Shown piece by piece: positions 24,948-33,899 of a stretch of 64,000 nucleotides of DNA (its first letter is position 1; every line of letters starts with the position of its first letter). The notes below the pieces were generated by a model that saw nothing but the letters and a program-made list of their open reading frames with translations, searched no databases and was not told where the DNA came from. The translations under genes were made by a program, and so were the position numbers. This DNA comes from Paenibacillus lacisoli (GTDB lineage Bacteria; Bacillota; Bacilli; Paenibacillales; Paenibacillaceae), in contig NZ_JAUQTB010000002.1 of assembly GCF_030580655.1 (NCBI RefSeq), forward strand, positions 124,001 to 188,000, in the 5' to 3' direction.

Positions 24948-24956
24948 ATTATACCA
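24948..24956 (-). promoter_or_regulatory. Extended -10 giving a leaderless TerB-triad transcript
   Basis: TGGTATAAT on the minus strand. Exactly six bases separate it from the ATG at 24941, so transcription would begin on the A of the start codon. No Shine-Dalgarno motif lies between. Confidence 0.55.
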
Positions 24957-24966
24957 TTTCATGAAT

Positions 24967-24994
24967 AAAACCGCCCAGGCTTCCGGACGGTTTT
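24967..24994 (-). terminator. Intrinsic terminator of the SDR gene
   Basis: AAAACCG and CGGTTTT outer arms with CC/GG inner pairs; T-runs on both strands make it bidirectional. It isolates the TerB triad from the upstream SDR gene. Confidence 0.72.
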
Positions 24995-25040
24995 GCAAAC
25001 TTTTGTTCCTATTTTGACCTTTTACTACGAAGAAGCTGGA

Positions 25041-25799
25041 TTAGTCTTCCACATAAATCATTTTGCGGGTCATCCCGCCGTCCACAACCAAATTCGCACC
25101 GGTCACAAAATCGTTCGCCGGATGTGTCAGATAAAGGCACGCTCTTGCAATATCCTCTGTCCGGCCTACCCGGCCTGCAGGGTGCTGGGCATGGTCTTCT
25201 TCACGAAGTGCACGGTAGTCTCCGGTCTCAATCCAGCCCGGACTGACGGCATTGACCATTATATGATCCGGACCTAGGGATAAGGCAAGTGCATGTGTCA
25301 GCGACAAGATCCCCCCCTTGGAAGCCGCATACGATTCCGAGTTGGGCTCGGACATGCCAGCGCGGGTGGAGGACATATTCACAATACTTCCTCCGCCATG
25401 CCTTCGCATCAGGACAGCGGCTTCTCTGGAGCAGAGGAAAGTCCCTCTCAGATTCGTGTTAATGACACTGTCCCATTCATCAAGGGTCAGCTCATGCATA
25501 GGCTTGAAGATGCCGAAACCGGCATTATTAATAAGAATATCAAGCTTGCGTTCCTGACGTTCCAGTTCACGGAACAGCTCCTCGATCTCCTGCGGCTGAC
25601 TTACATCCACGACATAAATATCACTCACCAGCCCGTGCTGCTTGAGCAGATCCTGCGTTTCCTGCAGCCCTTCCTTATGACGATCGATCAGAATAACCTG
25701 TGCGCCCTCACGTGCATAGGCAAGAGAAAGATTTCGTCCAATCCCGCTTCCTGCACCTGTGATCATGGCCGTTAAGCCGCTGTAATTGTATTCCGACAT
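25041..25799 (-). CDS. SDR-family oxidoreductase (glucose dehydrogenase type)
   Basis: A 252-residue classical short-chain dehydrogenase. The cofactor motif TGAGSGIG (near residue 14), NNAGFG, the catalytic SYAASKG with Tyr and Lys, and the VNAVSPGWI stretch are present. DRHKEGL after the second strand suggests NAD(H) preference because of the aspartate. The C-terminal DGGMT is typical of the glucose/ribitol dehydrogenase group. AAAGGAGGAG precedes the ATG. A GNAT gene lies upstream on the same strand with a 34-base gap, so they may share a transcript. The substrate cannot be told. Confidence 0.9.
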   Translation of the reverse strand: MSEYNYSGLTAMITGAGSGIGRNLSLAYAREGAQVILIDRHKEGLQETQDLLKQHGLVSDIYVVDVSQPQEIEELFRELERQERKLDILINNAGFGIFKPMHELTLDEWDSVINTNLRGTFLCSREAAVLMRRHGGGSIVNMSSTRAGMSEPNSESYAASKGGILSLTHALALSLGPDHIMVNAVSPGWIETGDYRALREEDHAQHPAGRVGRTEDIARACLYLTHPANDFVTGANLVVDGGMTRKMIYVED

Positions 25800-25833
25800 G
25801 TCACTTTCTCCTCCTTTTTAAATTACATCAATA

Positions 25834-26412
25834 TTATTTCGTAAAACAGGCACCATGGAACGAGGTGATGTACCGGAAAAGTTCCTTCCCGTCGTGATAT
25901 TCCGCCCTGTCACCCTGAAGCGGCAGTACCATGGCCTGGTAAGGCTCCGGGACCCATATGTATTCATGAATATACGACGTTGGCTGAAAGCCGCAGCGCT
26001 CCCAAAAGCCTCTCCGCTTCAGGTAACCTGTATCCTCTCCATATTCAACTTCGATAACAATGGCTTCGATATGTTCATTTTCTCGTGCCCATTGTATCAG
26101 CTTTTTGACGAAGACCTGCCCAATCCCCTGACCCCTTTGCTCCGGTTTGACGGCAAGATAATCAATGACCAGCGCTTTACCTTTATTAGACATTCCCGTG
26201 ATAGCCATCGCGTCAGGAACCGTCAAGCTCCCGCCATCGCTGCTGTCATAGAGATGAAGCTGACTCAATCCACGGGTGAACATCCGCTGCAGAACGGCTT
26301 CCCCCTTGCGCCCGGAGTCAAATGACTGCTCATAAATACGACGCGCAGCCGGCCACAAATCCGAATCCAGTCTGTCGAGTGTCAACATGACGCCGCTCTC
26401 TGCCTGTTCCAT
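25834..26412 (-). CDS. GNAT-family N-acetyltransferase
   Basis: A 192-residue acetyltransferase. The acetyl-CoA loop VKPEQRGQGIGQVFVKKL (near residue 88) follows the LVIDYLAV strand; IVIEVEYGEDTGYLKRRGFWERCGF continues the fold. The target is unknown. GGAGGGCAAGGG precedes the ATG at 26412. It is followed by the SDR gene on the same strand. Confidence 0.88.
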   Translation of the reverse strand: MEQAESGVMLTLDRLDSDLWPAARRIYEQSFDSGRKGEAVLQRMFTRGLSQLHLYDSSDGGSLTVPDAMAITGMSNKGKALVIDYLAVKPEQRGQGIGQVFVKKLIQWARENEHIEAIVIEVEYGEDTGYLKRRGFWERCGFQPTSYIHEYIWVPEPYQAMVLPLQGDRAEYHDGKELFRYITSFHGACFTK

Positions 26413-26537
26413 CCCTTGCCCTCCTTTCGAATGAAATCGTTAACCCATATCTTCTATATCTTACCCCGCCGCCGCACCCGTCGAACATGATCAATCCGCC
26501 ACAGGGATAAGAGTTACGACCTTAGTCGTTTGCTCAT

Positions 26538-26561
26538 AATAAAAGCTGCCTGCTGGCAGCT
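26538..26561 (-). terminator. Intrinsic terminator of hxlR
   Basis: AGCTGCC and GGCAGCT arms with a four-base loop, followed on the minus strand by TTTATTAT. Confidence 0.7.
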
Positions 26562-26609
26562 CATTGATCTCTATTTCATCATTTGTTTGATCTTTGTTAG
26601 GTCCTATCC

Positions 26610-27014
26610 TTATTTCGCAGCTTCAACCGACCCGACTGTGCCTGGCTGCTGAACATGCTCATCCGTCCAGATCACCTTCTCTCCGTACTCCTTGCCCCAG
26701 TTGTACATGGCTTTGAGGACAGGCATCAGGCTTTCGCCATATTCAGTCATGGAATACTCCACTCTGGGCGGCACTTCAGCATAAACCTTGCGGTAGACCA
26801 GCTGATCTTCCTCCAATTCCCGAAGCTGGTTGGTCAGCATTTTCTGGGTAATGTTCGGTATCAGCTTTTTCAGCTCACTGAACCGCTTCGTCCCTTCCAG
26901 GCCAAGATGCCACAATATAATCAATTTCCACTTGCCGCCGATGACGGCCAGGGTCAGTTCCTTCTCACAGTTGATACTCTTCAGATCAATTCGTTCACGC
27001 ACTTCAGATGCCAT
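26610..27014 (-). CDS. hxlR: HxlR-family regulator of the formaldehyde genes
   Basis: A 134-residue MarR-like winged-helix protein of the HxlR family. [44 protein letters not shown] and the [10 protein letters not shown] wing are the family hallmarks, and a cysteine (Cys16, in INCEKE) lies just ahead of the winged helix. In B. subtilis HxlR activates hxlAB on formaldehyde. Here it lies downstream of hxlB on the same strand behind a terminator, not divergent. The ATG at 27014 has GAGGGAG before it; the frame to 27158 overlaps hxlB and is rejected. A GTAGTGTAC dyad at 27036-27044 in its promoter could be a self-binding site. Confidence 0.85.
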   Translation of the reverse strand: MASEVRERIDLKSINCEKELTLAVIGGKWKLIILWHLGLEGTKRFSELKKLIPNITQKMLTNQLRELEEDQLVYRKVYAEVPPRVEYSMTEYGESLMPVLKAMYNWGKEYGEKVIWTDEHVQQPGTVGSVEAAK

Positions 27015-27074
27015 GCTCTCACGCTCCCTCTGTTGGTAGTGTACTCTCTTTCTTACCCTGATGACAAATGAACC

Positions 27075-27106
27075 TAAAGAACCGCACCCTTTAACAGGCG
27101 CGGTTC
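27075..27106 (-). terminator. Intrinsic terminator between hxlB and hxlR
   Basis: GAACCGC and GCGGTTC arms, followed on the minus strand by TTTAGG. It separates hxlAB from hxlR. Confidence 0.68.
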
Positions 27107-27132
27107 CTTCAAGTGTTATGCATCTGGCTGTT

Positions 27133-27690
27133 TCACTCCAGGTTGGCGTGTTTCCCAAACATGGTACCGGAGGTCAGCTTCTTCTGACTCATCAGGTCCA
27201 GAATAAGGGCATCCAGCAAAAGCAGCAAACTCTGCTCGAACAGCGAGCCCATCGGCTGTACCGATTGACTGCCGCCATGTCCACCCTCTTTGGTCGCAGC
27301 CGGGATGCTGACAATCAGATCCGCAATACGGCCGATTGCTGAATCGGGTACGATCGTAAGAAGGGCCACTTTGGCGCCGATCGCTTTCGCTTTCTCGGCC
27401 ATCGCCAACAAACTTTTGGTCTCTCCCGAGCCTGAGCAGAGAATCAGCAAGCCTTGGGAGGTTATCCCTGCTGTGATGGTCTCTCCGACTACATAAGAGT
27501 CCAGGCCCATATGCATGAGGCGCATGGCAAATGCCTTCCCCATCAGACCCGAGCGGCCGGCACCGGCTACGAAAATGCTGTCAGCTTCCAGAATCGCTGA
27601 AGCCAGCTTTCCCGTCTCTTCCGACGAGACCTTGGTGAGCGTCGCTTGAAGCTCCTTCAGAACGATATCAGCAAAATCGATACTGTTCAT
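27133..27690 (-). CDS. hxlB: 6-phospho-3-hexuloisomerase
   Basis: A 185-residue SIS-domain enzyme that converts hexulose-6-phosphate, the product of HxlA, to fructose-6-phosphate. [23 protein letters not shown], the ETITAGI stretch, [10 protein letters not shown] and the [16 protein letters not shown] helix match the family. It is the second step of formaldehyde fixation by the ribulose monophosphate route. It begins four bases after the hxlA stop with a modest ribosome site (AGGGCTAACGGA), and so depends on coupling to hxlA. Confidence 0.93.
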   Translation of the reverse strand: MNSIDFADIVLKELQATLTKVSSEETGKLASAILEADSIFVAGAGRSGLMGKAFAMRLMHMGLDSYVVGETITAGITSQGLLILCSGSGETKSLLAMAEKAKAIGAKVALLTIVPDSAIGRIADLIVSIPAATKEGGHGGSQSVQPMGSLFEQSLLLLLDALILDLMSQKKLTSGTMFGKHANLE

Positions 27691-27694
27691 TCCG

Positions 27695-28327
27695 TTAGCC
27701 CTGCTTAACCAGGTTAGCGATCTTCTCGGCCGCGCCTTTCTTGTCGGACTGGCTCGCGATGCCGCCGCCTACAATAACAAGATCCGGCTGAGCTTTGATA
27801 GCTTCAGGCAAAGTCTCCAGTTTAAGACCGCCTGCTACAGCTGTTTTTGCATTTTTCACAACTTTTTTGATGGTTGCCAAGTCTTCGAACGGATTGTGTC
27901 CGGCAGCTTGTCCGTCATATCCGGTATGAACGCAAATGTAATCGACGCCCAGAGCATCCACTTCCCGAGCACGCTGCTCCAGATTAGGCACATTAATCAT
28001 ATCAATCAGGATTTTCTTGCCCTGTTTCTTGGCTTCTTCTACAGCACCCTTGATTGTCAGATCATTGGTTGCCCCCAGAACGGTTACGATGTCTGCTCCC
28101 GCTTCTGCTGCTTTCTGAATCTCGTAGCCGCCGGCATCCATAATTTTCAGATCTGCCAGCACTTTCAGGTTAGGGAAAGCGTCCTTAATCACTTTTACCG
28201 CGTTCAAACCTTCGTTGATTACGATTGGTGTGCCAATTTCCACGATATCAATAAAAGGTTCTACCTCTCTTACAATTTCAATACCTTCTTGTGCTGTTAC
28301 CAGGTCCAATGCCAGTTGAAGTTCCAT
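27695..28327 (-). CDS. hxlA: 3-hexulose-6-phosphate synthase
   Basis: A 210-residue OMP-decarboxylase-fold barrel that joins formaldehyde to ribulose-5-phosphate. LALDLV at the N-terminus, EIGTPIVINEG, ADLKIMDAG with the catalytic Asp-x-Lys-x-x-Asp, HTGYDGQ and AVAGGLKLETL are all present. The enzyme detoxifies formaldehyde and in some species makes ribulose-5-phosphate. GGAGCG precedes the ATG at 28327. The CACTT/AAGTG dyad at 28425-28436 upstream is a candidate HxlR site. Confidence 0.95.
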   Translation of the reverse strand: MELQLALDLVTAQEGIEIVREVEPFIDIVEIGTPIVINEGLNAVKVIKDAFPNLKVLADLKIMDAGGYEIQKAAEAGADIVTVLGATNDLTIKGAVEEAKKQGKKILIDMINVPNLEQRAREVDALGVDYICVHTGYDGQAAGHNPFEDLATIKKVVKNAKTAVAGGLKLETLPEAIKAQPDLVIVGGGIASQSDKKGAAEKIANLVKQG

Positions 28328-28424
28328 GAATGAATCGCTCCTGTCTGTGTATGATGAACTTGTATAGTATGTTATCCTCTACAGCAATTCATTCTAGGGC
28401 ACAACCGTTCCAACGGGAAGTACG

Positions 28425-28436
28425 CACTTCAAAGTG
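28425..28436 (-). promoter_or_regulatory. Possible HxlR operator upstream of hxlA
   Basis: CACTT and AAGTG half-sites separated by two bases, about 100 bases upstream of the hxlA ATG. Family regulators bind short dyads in this kind of position, but the exact motif is not established for this protein. Confidence 0.25.
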
Positions 28437-28510
28437 GGGTAGTTACGCGGAGGATACTATTGGACTCCAGCAGGGATGTCACCGGTCCGGATTCGCTGCT
28501 GGTCAAGCTG

Positions 28511-29089
28511 TTAGTCCAGATGCACCGTACAGTTATACAGATCACAGCCCCACTGTTCTTCATTCCACTGCAGCAGGGTCAGTGAAGTATTATGAAGGGG
28601 CAGCTCCAGGCTCAAGTCAGGAACGAGACCCCGCAGGGAATTGCGGATGAGTGCACCGTGACTGACAATTAGTATGCGCTGTCCCGGGTGCCGCCTTGCA
28701 ATATCTTCAATACAGGAACTCCCGCGCTGCATGCCTTCGTCAGGCATTTCCAGACCCAAATCAAGCTTCTTCCAGTCCTTGCCCCACTTGGCAACCCGTT
28801 CTTCCTCGGTCGTTCCTTCAATCTGGCCGCCGTTCATTTCACGCAGACGCTCATCCAGATGGACTTCACCTGCCCCCAGCTTCTCCGCTACAATCTCGGC
28901 TGTTTCTCTGGCACGCAGCAGATCGCTGGCGTACACAGCATCCCACGATTCCCTGCTGAGGCGTTCACCCAGCAGCTCGGCCTGACGTTTGCCCTGCTCA
29001 TCCAGCGGATTATTGGTATGTCCCTGGGCTTTGCCCAGTTGGTTCCAATGCGTACTTCCGTGCCTTATAATTCCGATTGTCGTAGTCAT
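28511..29089 (-). CDS. Histidine phosphatase family protein
   Basis: A 192-residue phosphoglycerate-mutase-like protein. The catalytic motif IRHGSTHWN (His near residue 10), DLLRARETAE, EMNGGQIEG and SHGALIR with the second histidine are intact. This branch is mostly phosphatases (PhoE/alpha-ribazole type) and not glycolytic mutases. GGGGCGTGTGGAAC precedes the ATG. A single-gene unit; the substrate is unknown. Confidence 0.9.
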   Translation of the reverse strand: MTTTIGIIRHGSTHWNQLGKAQGHTNNPLDEQGKRQAELLGERLSRESWDAVYASDLLRARETAEIVAEKLGAGEVHLDERLREMNGGQIEGTTEEERVAKWGKDWKKLDLGLEMPDEGMQRGSSCIEDIARRHPGQRILIVSHGALIRNSLRGLVPDLSLELPLHNTSLTLLQWNEEQWGCDLYNCTVHLD

Positions 29090-29218
29090 TGTTCCACACG
29101 CCCCTCATATTTCATTTCATTTTAATCTAAACCCATACTATACGATCATGCCTACAAATCCAACCTCTGCAACAAGTAATCCCCAGAAACGAAGTGTCAA
29201 AAACCGCCTCGACACAAA

Positions 29219-29240
29219 TAAAAAAACCGCGCAAGCGCGG
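29219..29240 (-). terminator. Intrinsic terminator of the DUF2062 gene
   Basis: CCGCGC and GCGCGG arms with a two-base loop, followed by TTTTTT on the minus strand. Confidence 0.75.
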
Positions 29241-29258
29241 CTTCATCGGACCCGATAT

Positions 29259-29825
29259 TTAATGTTTGACAGCAGCCACTGCAGCCTTGGCAGCTCTGCG
29301 GCTGCGGCTGACGCGCCGCTTCTCCATACGCCGGTGGTGAGCCCGGTTGTAGAGCACCTGAATCACAAAATAGGAAATCACACCAAAGATCAGGCCAAAA
29401 ACACTCATCCCAATCAAAATATGAAGACCTCCATGCAGAATATCGTACAACACGGACCAGTTACCTGAGAACAATTCTGTCCAGGAATGCTCCCGGAAGC
29501 GCGGTCCTCCATGTGAAGGGTATAACTGCTCCCCCAGTTTCTTGGCCAGTGGCATCAATACAATTGGCAGAAAGGTCAGCTTACCAATGACGTTACCGAT
29601 AATGGCTGCAGGCAGAGATCCGCCAGATAACCGGACAATGGGATAGAACAGCAGATAAATCAATGAGGCTGTGGAGATTACAACCATTTCAAGACCAAAA
29701 CCGATGGAGAATCCTAATGATATTTTTTTGACCCCGCCGGGTGCTCGCAGCAGCTTGATAAAATTCAACCGGAGGGCTCTAATAATTCTTGCAGCAAAGT
29801 TATGTTTATTGTTCTTTTTTTTCAT
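29259..29825 (-). CDS. DUF2062 membrane protein
   Basis: A 188-residue protein with the DUF2062 domain. LRAPGGVKKISLGFSIGFGLEM opens it, LPAAIIGNVIGKLTFLP forms the middle helix, and three or four membrane helices lie between about 45 and 160. The C-terminal tail is strongly basic. The family function is unknown. AAGGGG nine bases before the ATG at 29825 favours this start over 29858. Confidence 0.82.
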   Translation of the reverse strand: MKKKNNKHNFAARIIRALRLNFIKLLRAPGGVKKISLGFSIGFGLEMVVISTASLIYLLFYPIVRLSGGSLPAAIIGNVIGKLTFLPIVLMPLAKKLGEQLYPSHGGPRFREHSWTELFSGNWSVLYDILHGGLHILIGMSVFGLIFGVISYFVIQVLYNRAHHRRMEKRRVSRSRRAAKAAVAAVKH

Positions 29826-30056
29826 GCTACAAAGCCCCTTCTCTATCTTACCTCTCAAAAAAGCCTCAATAAGACGTTCTTATTTCCATTATACCACAAC
29901 ATCCGCCAAATCATTAACAAATGAGTTACAAGTAAAATTCACTGACAGCCTGCACACAGCCAATTGATTTAGTTATAGATGTAATTAATTGGTGTGTAAA
30001 AATGGGGCGTATACTATGATAGTTACGTAACGACTTCATAAGATAAAGGAGTTTCT

Positions 30057-31067
30057 ATGGATACCTGGATGAATACAAATCCGGCGATGAAGCCTATTGA
30101 CCAGTATGTCGCATCAGTACAGCAGCAGATTGGCGCTTCCGCGGGCGCAGTCTGCATCATACAGGGCAGCAAGATTTTGCACGAATGGTATAGCGGCAAT
30201 CATGACTTTCGGCCGAATTCCCGTCCGGTAGATCAGCACTCACAATTTAATGTCGGCTCGATCCGTAAAACCTACCTGGCACTTGCGATCAGCCTGCTGT
30301 TCGAACAGGGCCGGCTGGATAGAGTGGATGATGAAATAGGAAAGTATCTGGATGAATATATATATATGACACAAGGCATTACACTGCGCCACCTGCTCAC
30401 CCATTCCCACGGATTATATGAGCACCGCGGGCAGCTGCTTCGGGAATTTGCACCAGGCCAGGGCTGGGCTTACCGAAATTCAGGCATTGATCTGCTGATC
30501 AGACTGATCCATCGCCGTTCAGGTCTGACTCTGAGCGAATATGTGCAGCAGCATTTCCTCTTTCCATATGAATTAAACGAGACTGGCTGGAGGATAGCAG
30601 AACAGGAGCAGCTCATTTATAACCATTATGATGAGCCTGATAACTGGACCGGTCCCAATAACAGCCCGGATGGGGATCAGGGCAACCTGTTCGTCAGCGC
30701 CCGTGACCTGGCATCCTGGGGACAGCTCCATCTGACCGAGGGCCTTCTGGAGGGAAAACAACTTATCCCGAGGCACGTATTCCGACGGGTAACAACTCCG
30801 CATTCACCTGCAGAATTAGGGGCGGATCAACCGCTGCATGGGTTTGTTTGGTGGCTCCAGAAGCAGACCCCCCTTAATCAGCTGGGCGAAGAATTGCCTG
30901 CGCGCTCTTTTCAAATTCTCGGGATTACTGGATGTGCATGTCTGGTGATCCCTGAGCTGGATGCTGTTGCGGTACGCATGTATAACCAGCTTCGTAATCC
31001 TCCCGGGTATGATTATCTGCAGGACATCCGAAGCTTTGGGAATCAGGTCTACCATATTCTGCGCTAA
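30057..31067 (+). CDS. Serine hydrolase, beta-lactamase/penicillin-binding fold
   Basis: A 336-residue class C-like hydrolase without an export signal, so probably cytoplasmic. The S-x-x-K catalytic motif is SIRK (near residue 69), the Y-x-N motif is YRN in GWAYRNSGID, and the ARDLASWGQL segment follows; LLTHSHGL is the usual conserved stretch. The activity could be esterase, amidase or D-amino-acid peptidase. AAGGAGTTT precedes the ATG. No clear terminator directly follows. The small membrane protein gene begins 135 bases later on the same strand. Confidence 0.87.
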   Translation: MDTWMNTNPAMKPIDQYVASVQQQIGASAGAVCIIQGSKILHEWYSGNHDFRPNSRPVDQHSQFNVGSIRKTYLALAISLLFEQGRLDRVDDEIGKYLDEYIYMTQGITLRHLLTHSHGLYEHRGQLLREFAPGQGWAYRNSGIDLLIRLIHRRSGLTLSEYVQQHFLFPYELNETGWRIAEQEQLIYNHYDEPDNWTGPNNSPDGDQGNLFVSARDLASWGQLHLTEGLLEGKQLIPRHVFRRVTTPHSPAELGADQPLHGFVWWLQKQTPLNQLGEELPARSFQILGITGCACLVIPELDAVAVRMYNQLRNPPGYDYLQDIRSFGNQVYHILR

Positions 31068-31202
31068 ATCCACAATGATCTTTACAGATTTTCGTTACCC
31101 CCGCCCCGGGTGGTTCTAACCTGAATTTAATACCTTAGAAACCTTGCATGGTGTAAAAGCATATACAAAAGATATATGTCGTCATTCACGGGAGGTTTCA
31201 AA

Positions 31203-31391
31203 ATGTCTATTCAGGTTCTTCTCATCATTATCGGATTGTATATCGTTCTCTCCCTCCTGCTGGTCGAGAATATGCAGGCAAATCCGTTGTTCTACCTCTC
31301 CAACATTCTGGCATCTCTTATCTTCCGCGTGAAGCACCCAAACCGTTCATCATTTACACTTAACTTTATCAACTCAAAAAGGGACACCTGA
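31203..31391 (+). CDS. Small membrane protein
   Basis: A 62-residue protein with a hydrophobic helix at about residues 3-22 and a moderately basic tail. GGGAGGT precedes the ATG at 31203. It ends inside the upstream arm of a strong bidirectional terminator. No family recognised. The ribosome site and terminator make a real gene likely. Confidence 0.6.
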   Translation: MSIQVLLIIIGLYIVLSLLLVENMQANPLFYLSNILASLIFRVKHPNRSSFTLNFINSKRDT

Positions 31392-31410
31392 ACTTCAGGT
31401 GTCCCTTTTT
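31376..31410. terminator. Bidirectional intrinsic terminator
   Basis: A 15-base near-perfect stem (AAAAAGGGACACCTG with its complement), T-runs on both strands. It serves both the small membrane protein gene and the convergent glgP. Confidence 0.85.
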
Positions 31411-31419
31411 GAAGACTGA

Positions 31420-33867
31420 TCAAATATTCATCATGCTCAGCTGCTTCTTCTCCGCCAGTTTCCAGATCTCCCTCGCATATTCATGGATGGTGTTGTCACT
31501 GGCAAAGCGGCCGGAATGGGCAAGATTCGCGATGGATTTGCGTGTCCAGTTCTCGGTATCCCGATAAGCTGCATCAATATCACGATGAGCCCGTGCATAA
31601 TCGGCAAAATCCTCTAATACAAAATATTCATCATTATGGCTGATTAACGAGTGATAAATTTCTTCAAACTCATTCTCGTGCGTGCAGAACGGCCCCGGTT
31701 GAATCAACTGGTTGATCACCTGCGCAATACGGGAGTCCCGAGCCAGAACCCCTGCTGATGAATATTGACCGTTCTGATAATAGTTGTTAACCTGCTCGGC
31801 ATTCAAGCCGAAGATGAACATATTTTCGGCTCCCAGCATCTCGTACATTTCTACATTCGCACCGTCCATTGTACCGATCGTCAGTGCCCCGTTCATCATA
31901 AACTTCATGTTTCCGGTACCAGAGGCTTCCTTGCTTGCCGTCGAAATTTGCTCGGAGATATCGGCTGCAGGAATGATCCGTTCCGCCAAAGAGACGGAGT
32001 AGTTCTCCAGGAAGAACACTTTGAGCTTGCCGCGCACCTGCGGATCCCGGTTGACCGTCTCGGCAACCGTATTAATCAGTTTAATAATCCGTTTGGCAAG
32101 ATAGTAGCTCGGAGCTGCCTTCGCACCAAAAATAAAGGTTCTTGGCACGCGGTCGATGGACGGGTTGGCTTTAATCTCATTATACAGGTGCATCACATGA
32201 AGTATATTCATCAGTTGACGCTTGTAGCCGTGAAGACGTTTCACTTGCACATCGAAGATAGACGTCGGATCTACACTTGTATCGAATTTGTGGGAAATAT
32301 ACGCAGCCAACTTCTGCTTGTTGCGCAGCTTGATCTGTTGAATCCGCTGTCTGAATCCCGCATCCTCTTTATAATTCAGAATTTGGCTCAGTTCATAAGG
32401 ATTTGTCATCCAGCCGTCACCCATACTTTCCGTATAAAGACGGCTTAGTTCAGGATTCGCGTGCATCAGCCAGCGGCGGTGGGTAATTCCGTTCGTTTTG
32501 TTGTTAAACCGTTCCGGATACAGCTCATAGAAAGAGCGCATTTCCTTCTCCTTCAAAATATCCGTATGGAGCTGGGATACGCCATTGATGCTGTGGCTGC
32601 CGTTAATCGCAAGATGCGCCATACGAACCTGGTCATCATGAATGACAGCCATCTGCGCAATACGATCCGGCTGATCCGGGTATTTCTCCATCAGTTCAGC
32701 ACAGAAGCGCTTATTAATCTCCTCGATAATCATATAGACACGAGGCAGCAGATCCTTGACCATGACGACAGGCCATTTCTCGAGAGCCTCACTCAGAATG
32801 GTGTGATTCGTATAAGAGACGGTACGCGTCACAATGCTCCACGCTTCATCCCAGCCGTATCCCTTCATGTCAATGAGAATACGCATCAGTTCAGGAATGA
32901 CCAGCGTAGGGTGCGTATCGTTAATATGGATAGCAACTTTATTCGGAAGCTCTTCATACGGAAGCTCCAGCTTATCAAAAGTACGGAGAATACTCTGCAG
33001 TCCGGCCGAGCAGAGGAAGTACTGCTGCTTCAGACGAAGCAGCTTGCCTTCATACTGAGAGTCATCCGGATACAAAAATTCAGTAATTGATTCTACAGTA
33101 CGGCTGTAATCGAGATACTTGTAATAACTGCCGCCAGCCTGCATTCCCTGCCGCACAGCGTTCTCCGAAGCTTCCGCACTCCAGATCCGCAGCGTGTTGA
33201 TATGTCTTCCGCCAAATCCGATGAGCGGCACATCATAAGGTACCGCCCAGATGCCCTCCGCATCAACGGTATCAAATACGAGACGGCCATTCTCTTCGCG
33301 GGTCTCTACACGGCCCCAGAAGGATACTTCCACCCGTTTGTCATATCGTCTCTCTTCCCAGACATTGCCCCGCTGAAGCCAATAATCCGGGAGCTCAACC
33401 TGGTTGCCATCGACAATCCGCTGTTCGAACAATCCGTATTTGTAGCGGATGCCGCAGCCATGGCCTGCATACTGCAGAGAAGCCAGTGAATCCATAAAGC
33501 AGGCCGCCAGACGGCCCAGACCGCCGTTACCCAAACCTGCGTCAGCTTCCTGTTCCTCTATCTCTTCCAAATCCCATCCAAGCTCGCTCAAGCCTGCGCG
33601 TACGACATTCAGCGCCCCAAGGTTCAGCAGGTTGTTACCCAGCAGTCTTCCCATTAAAAATTCAAGCGACAGATAGTACACTTGCTTCTCGCCCGATTCG
33701 CGGTACGACGTGTTGGTCTGAGCCCAGAACTTGCCGACTTCCTCGCGAATCATACTGCCGATCACCTTGTAAATATCCTCGGACGTCGCCTCTTTCAGGG
33801 GTTTGCCCAGCTGTCCGACAAACTGCTCCTGAAAATGCTGCTTGAACGTATCTTTATCTGTAAACAA
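31420..33867 (-). CDS. glgP: Glycogen phosphorylase
   Basis: An 815-residue pyridoxal-phosphate enzyme that releases glucose-1-phosphate from glycogen. EASGTGNMKFMMNGALTIGT carries the cofactor lysine, and FGAKAAPSYYLAK, HINDTHPT and GLGNGGLGRLAACF are all present; full length. The start is TTG with GAGGAGGT nine bases before it. Last gene of glgC-glgD-glgP, 32 bases after glgD. No glgA (synthase) or glgB (branching) lies in this operon, so they must be elsewhere if glycogen is made. Confidence 0.96.
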   Translation of the reverse strand: MFTDKDTFKQHFQEQFVGQLGKPLKEATSEDIYKVIGSMIREEVGKFWAQTNTSYRESGEKQVYYLSLEFLMGRLLGNNLLNLGALNVVRAGLSELGWDLEEIEEQEADAGLGNGGLGRLAACFMDSLASLQYAGHGCGIRYKYGLFEQRIVDGNQVELPDYWLQRGNVWEERRYDKRVEVSFWGRVETREENGRLVFDTVDAEGIWAVPYDVPLIGFGGRHINTLRIWSAEASENAVRQGMQAGGSYYKYLDYSRTVESITEFLYPDDSQYEGKLLRLKQQYFLCSAGLQSILRTFDKLELPYEELPNKVAIHINDTHPTLVIPELMRILIDMKGYGWDEAWSIVTRTVSYTNHTILSEALEKWPVVMVKDLLPRVYMIIEEINKRFCAELMEKYPDQPDRIAQMAVIHDDQVRMAHLAINGSHSINGVSQLHTDILKEKEMRSFYELYPERFNNKTNGITHRRWLMHANPELSRLYTESMGDGWMTNPYELSQILNYKEDAGFRQRIQQIKLRNKQKLAAYISHKFDTSVDPTSIFDVQVKRLHGYKRQLMNILHVMHLYNEIKANPSIDRVPRTFIFGAKAAPSYYLAKRIIKLINTVAETVNRDPQVRGKLKVFFLENYSVSLAERIIPAADISEQISTASKEASGTGNMKFMMNGALTIGTMDGANVEMYEMLGAENMFIFGLNAEQVNNYYQNGQYSSAGVLARDSRIAQVINQLIQPGPFCTHENEFEEIYHSLISHNDEYFVLEDFADYARAHRDIDAAYRDTENWTRKSIANLAHSGRFASDNTIHEYAREIWKLAEKKQLSMMNI

Positions 33868-33899
33868 TAGTACAGTACCTCCTCATTAGGCCGGGGGAG

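Noticed and set aside
28330-28650. 106-codon frame on the plus strand between hxlA and the phosphatase
   Set aside because: No ribosome site; overlaps the phosphatase 3' end and the hxlA promoter region.
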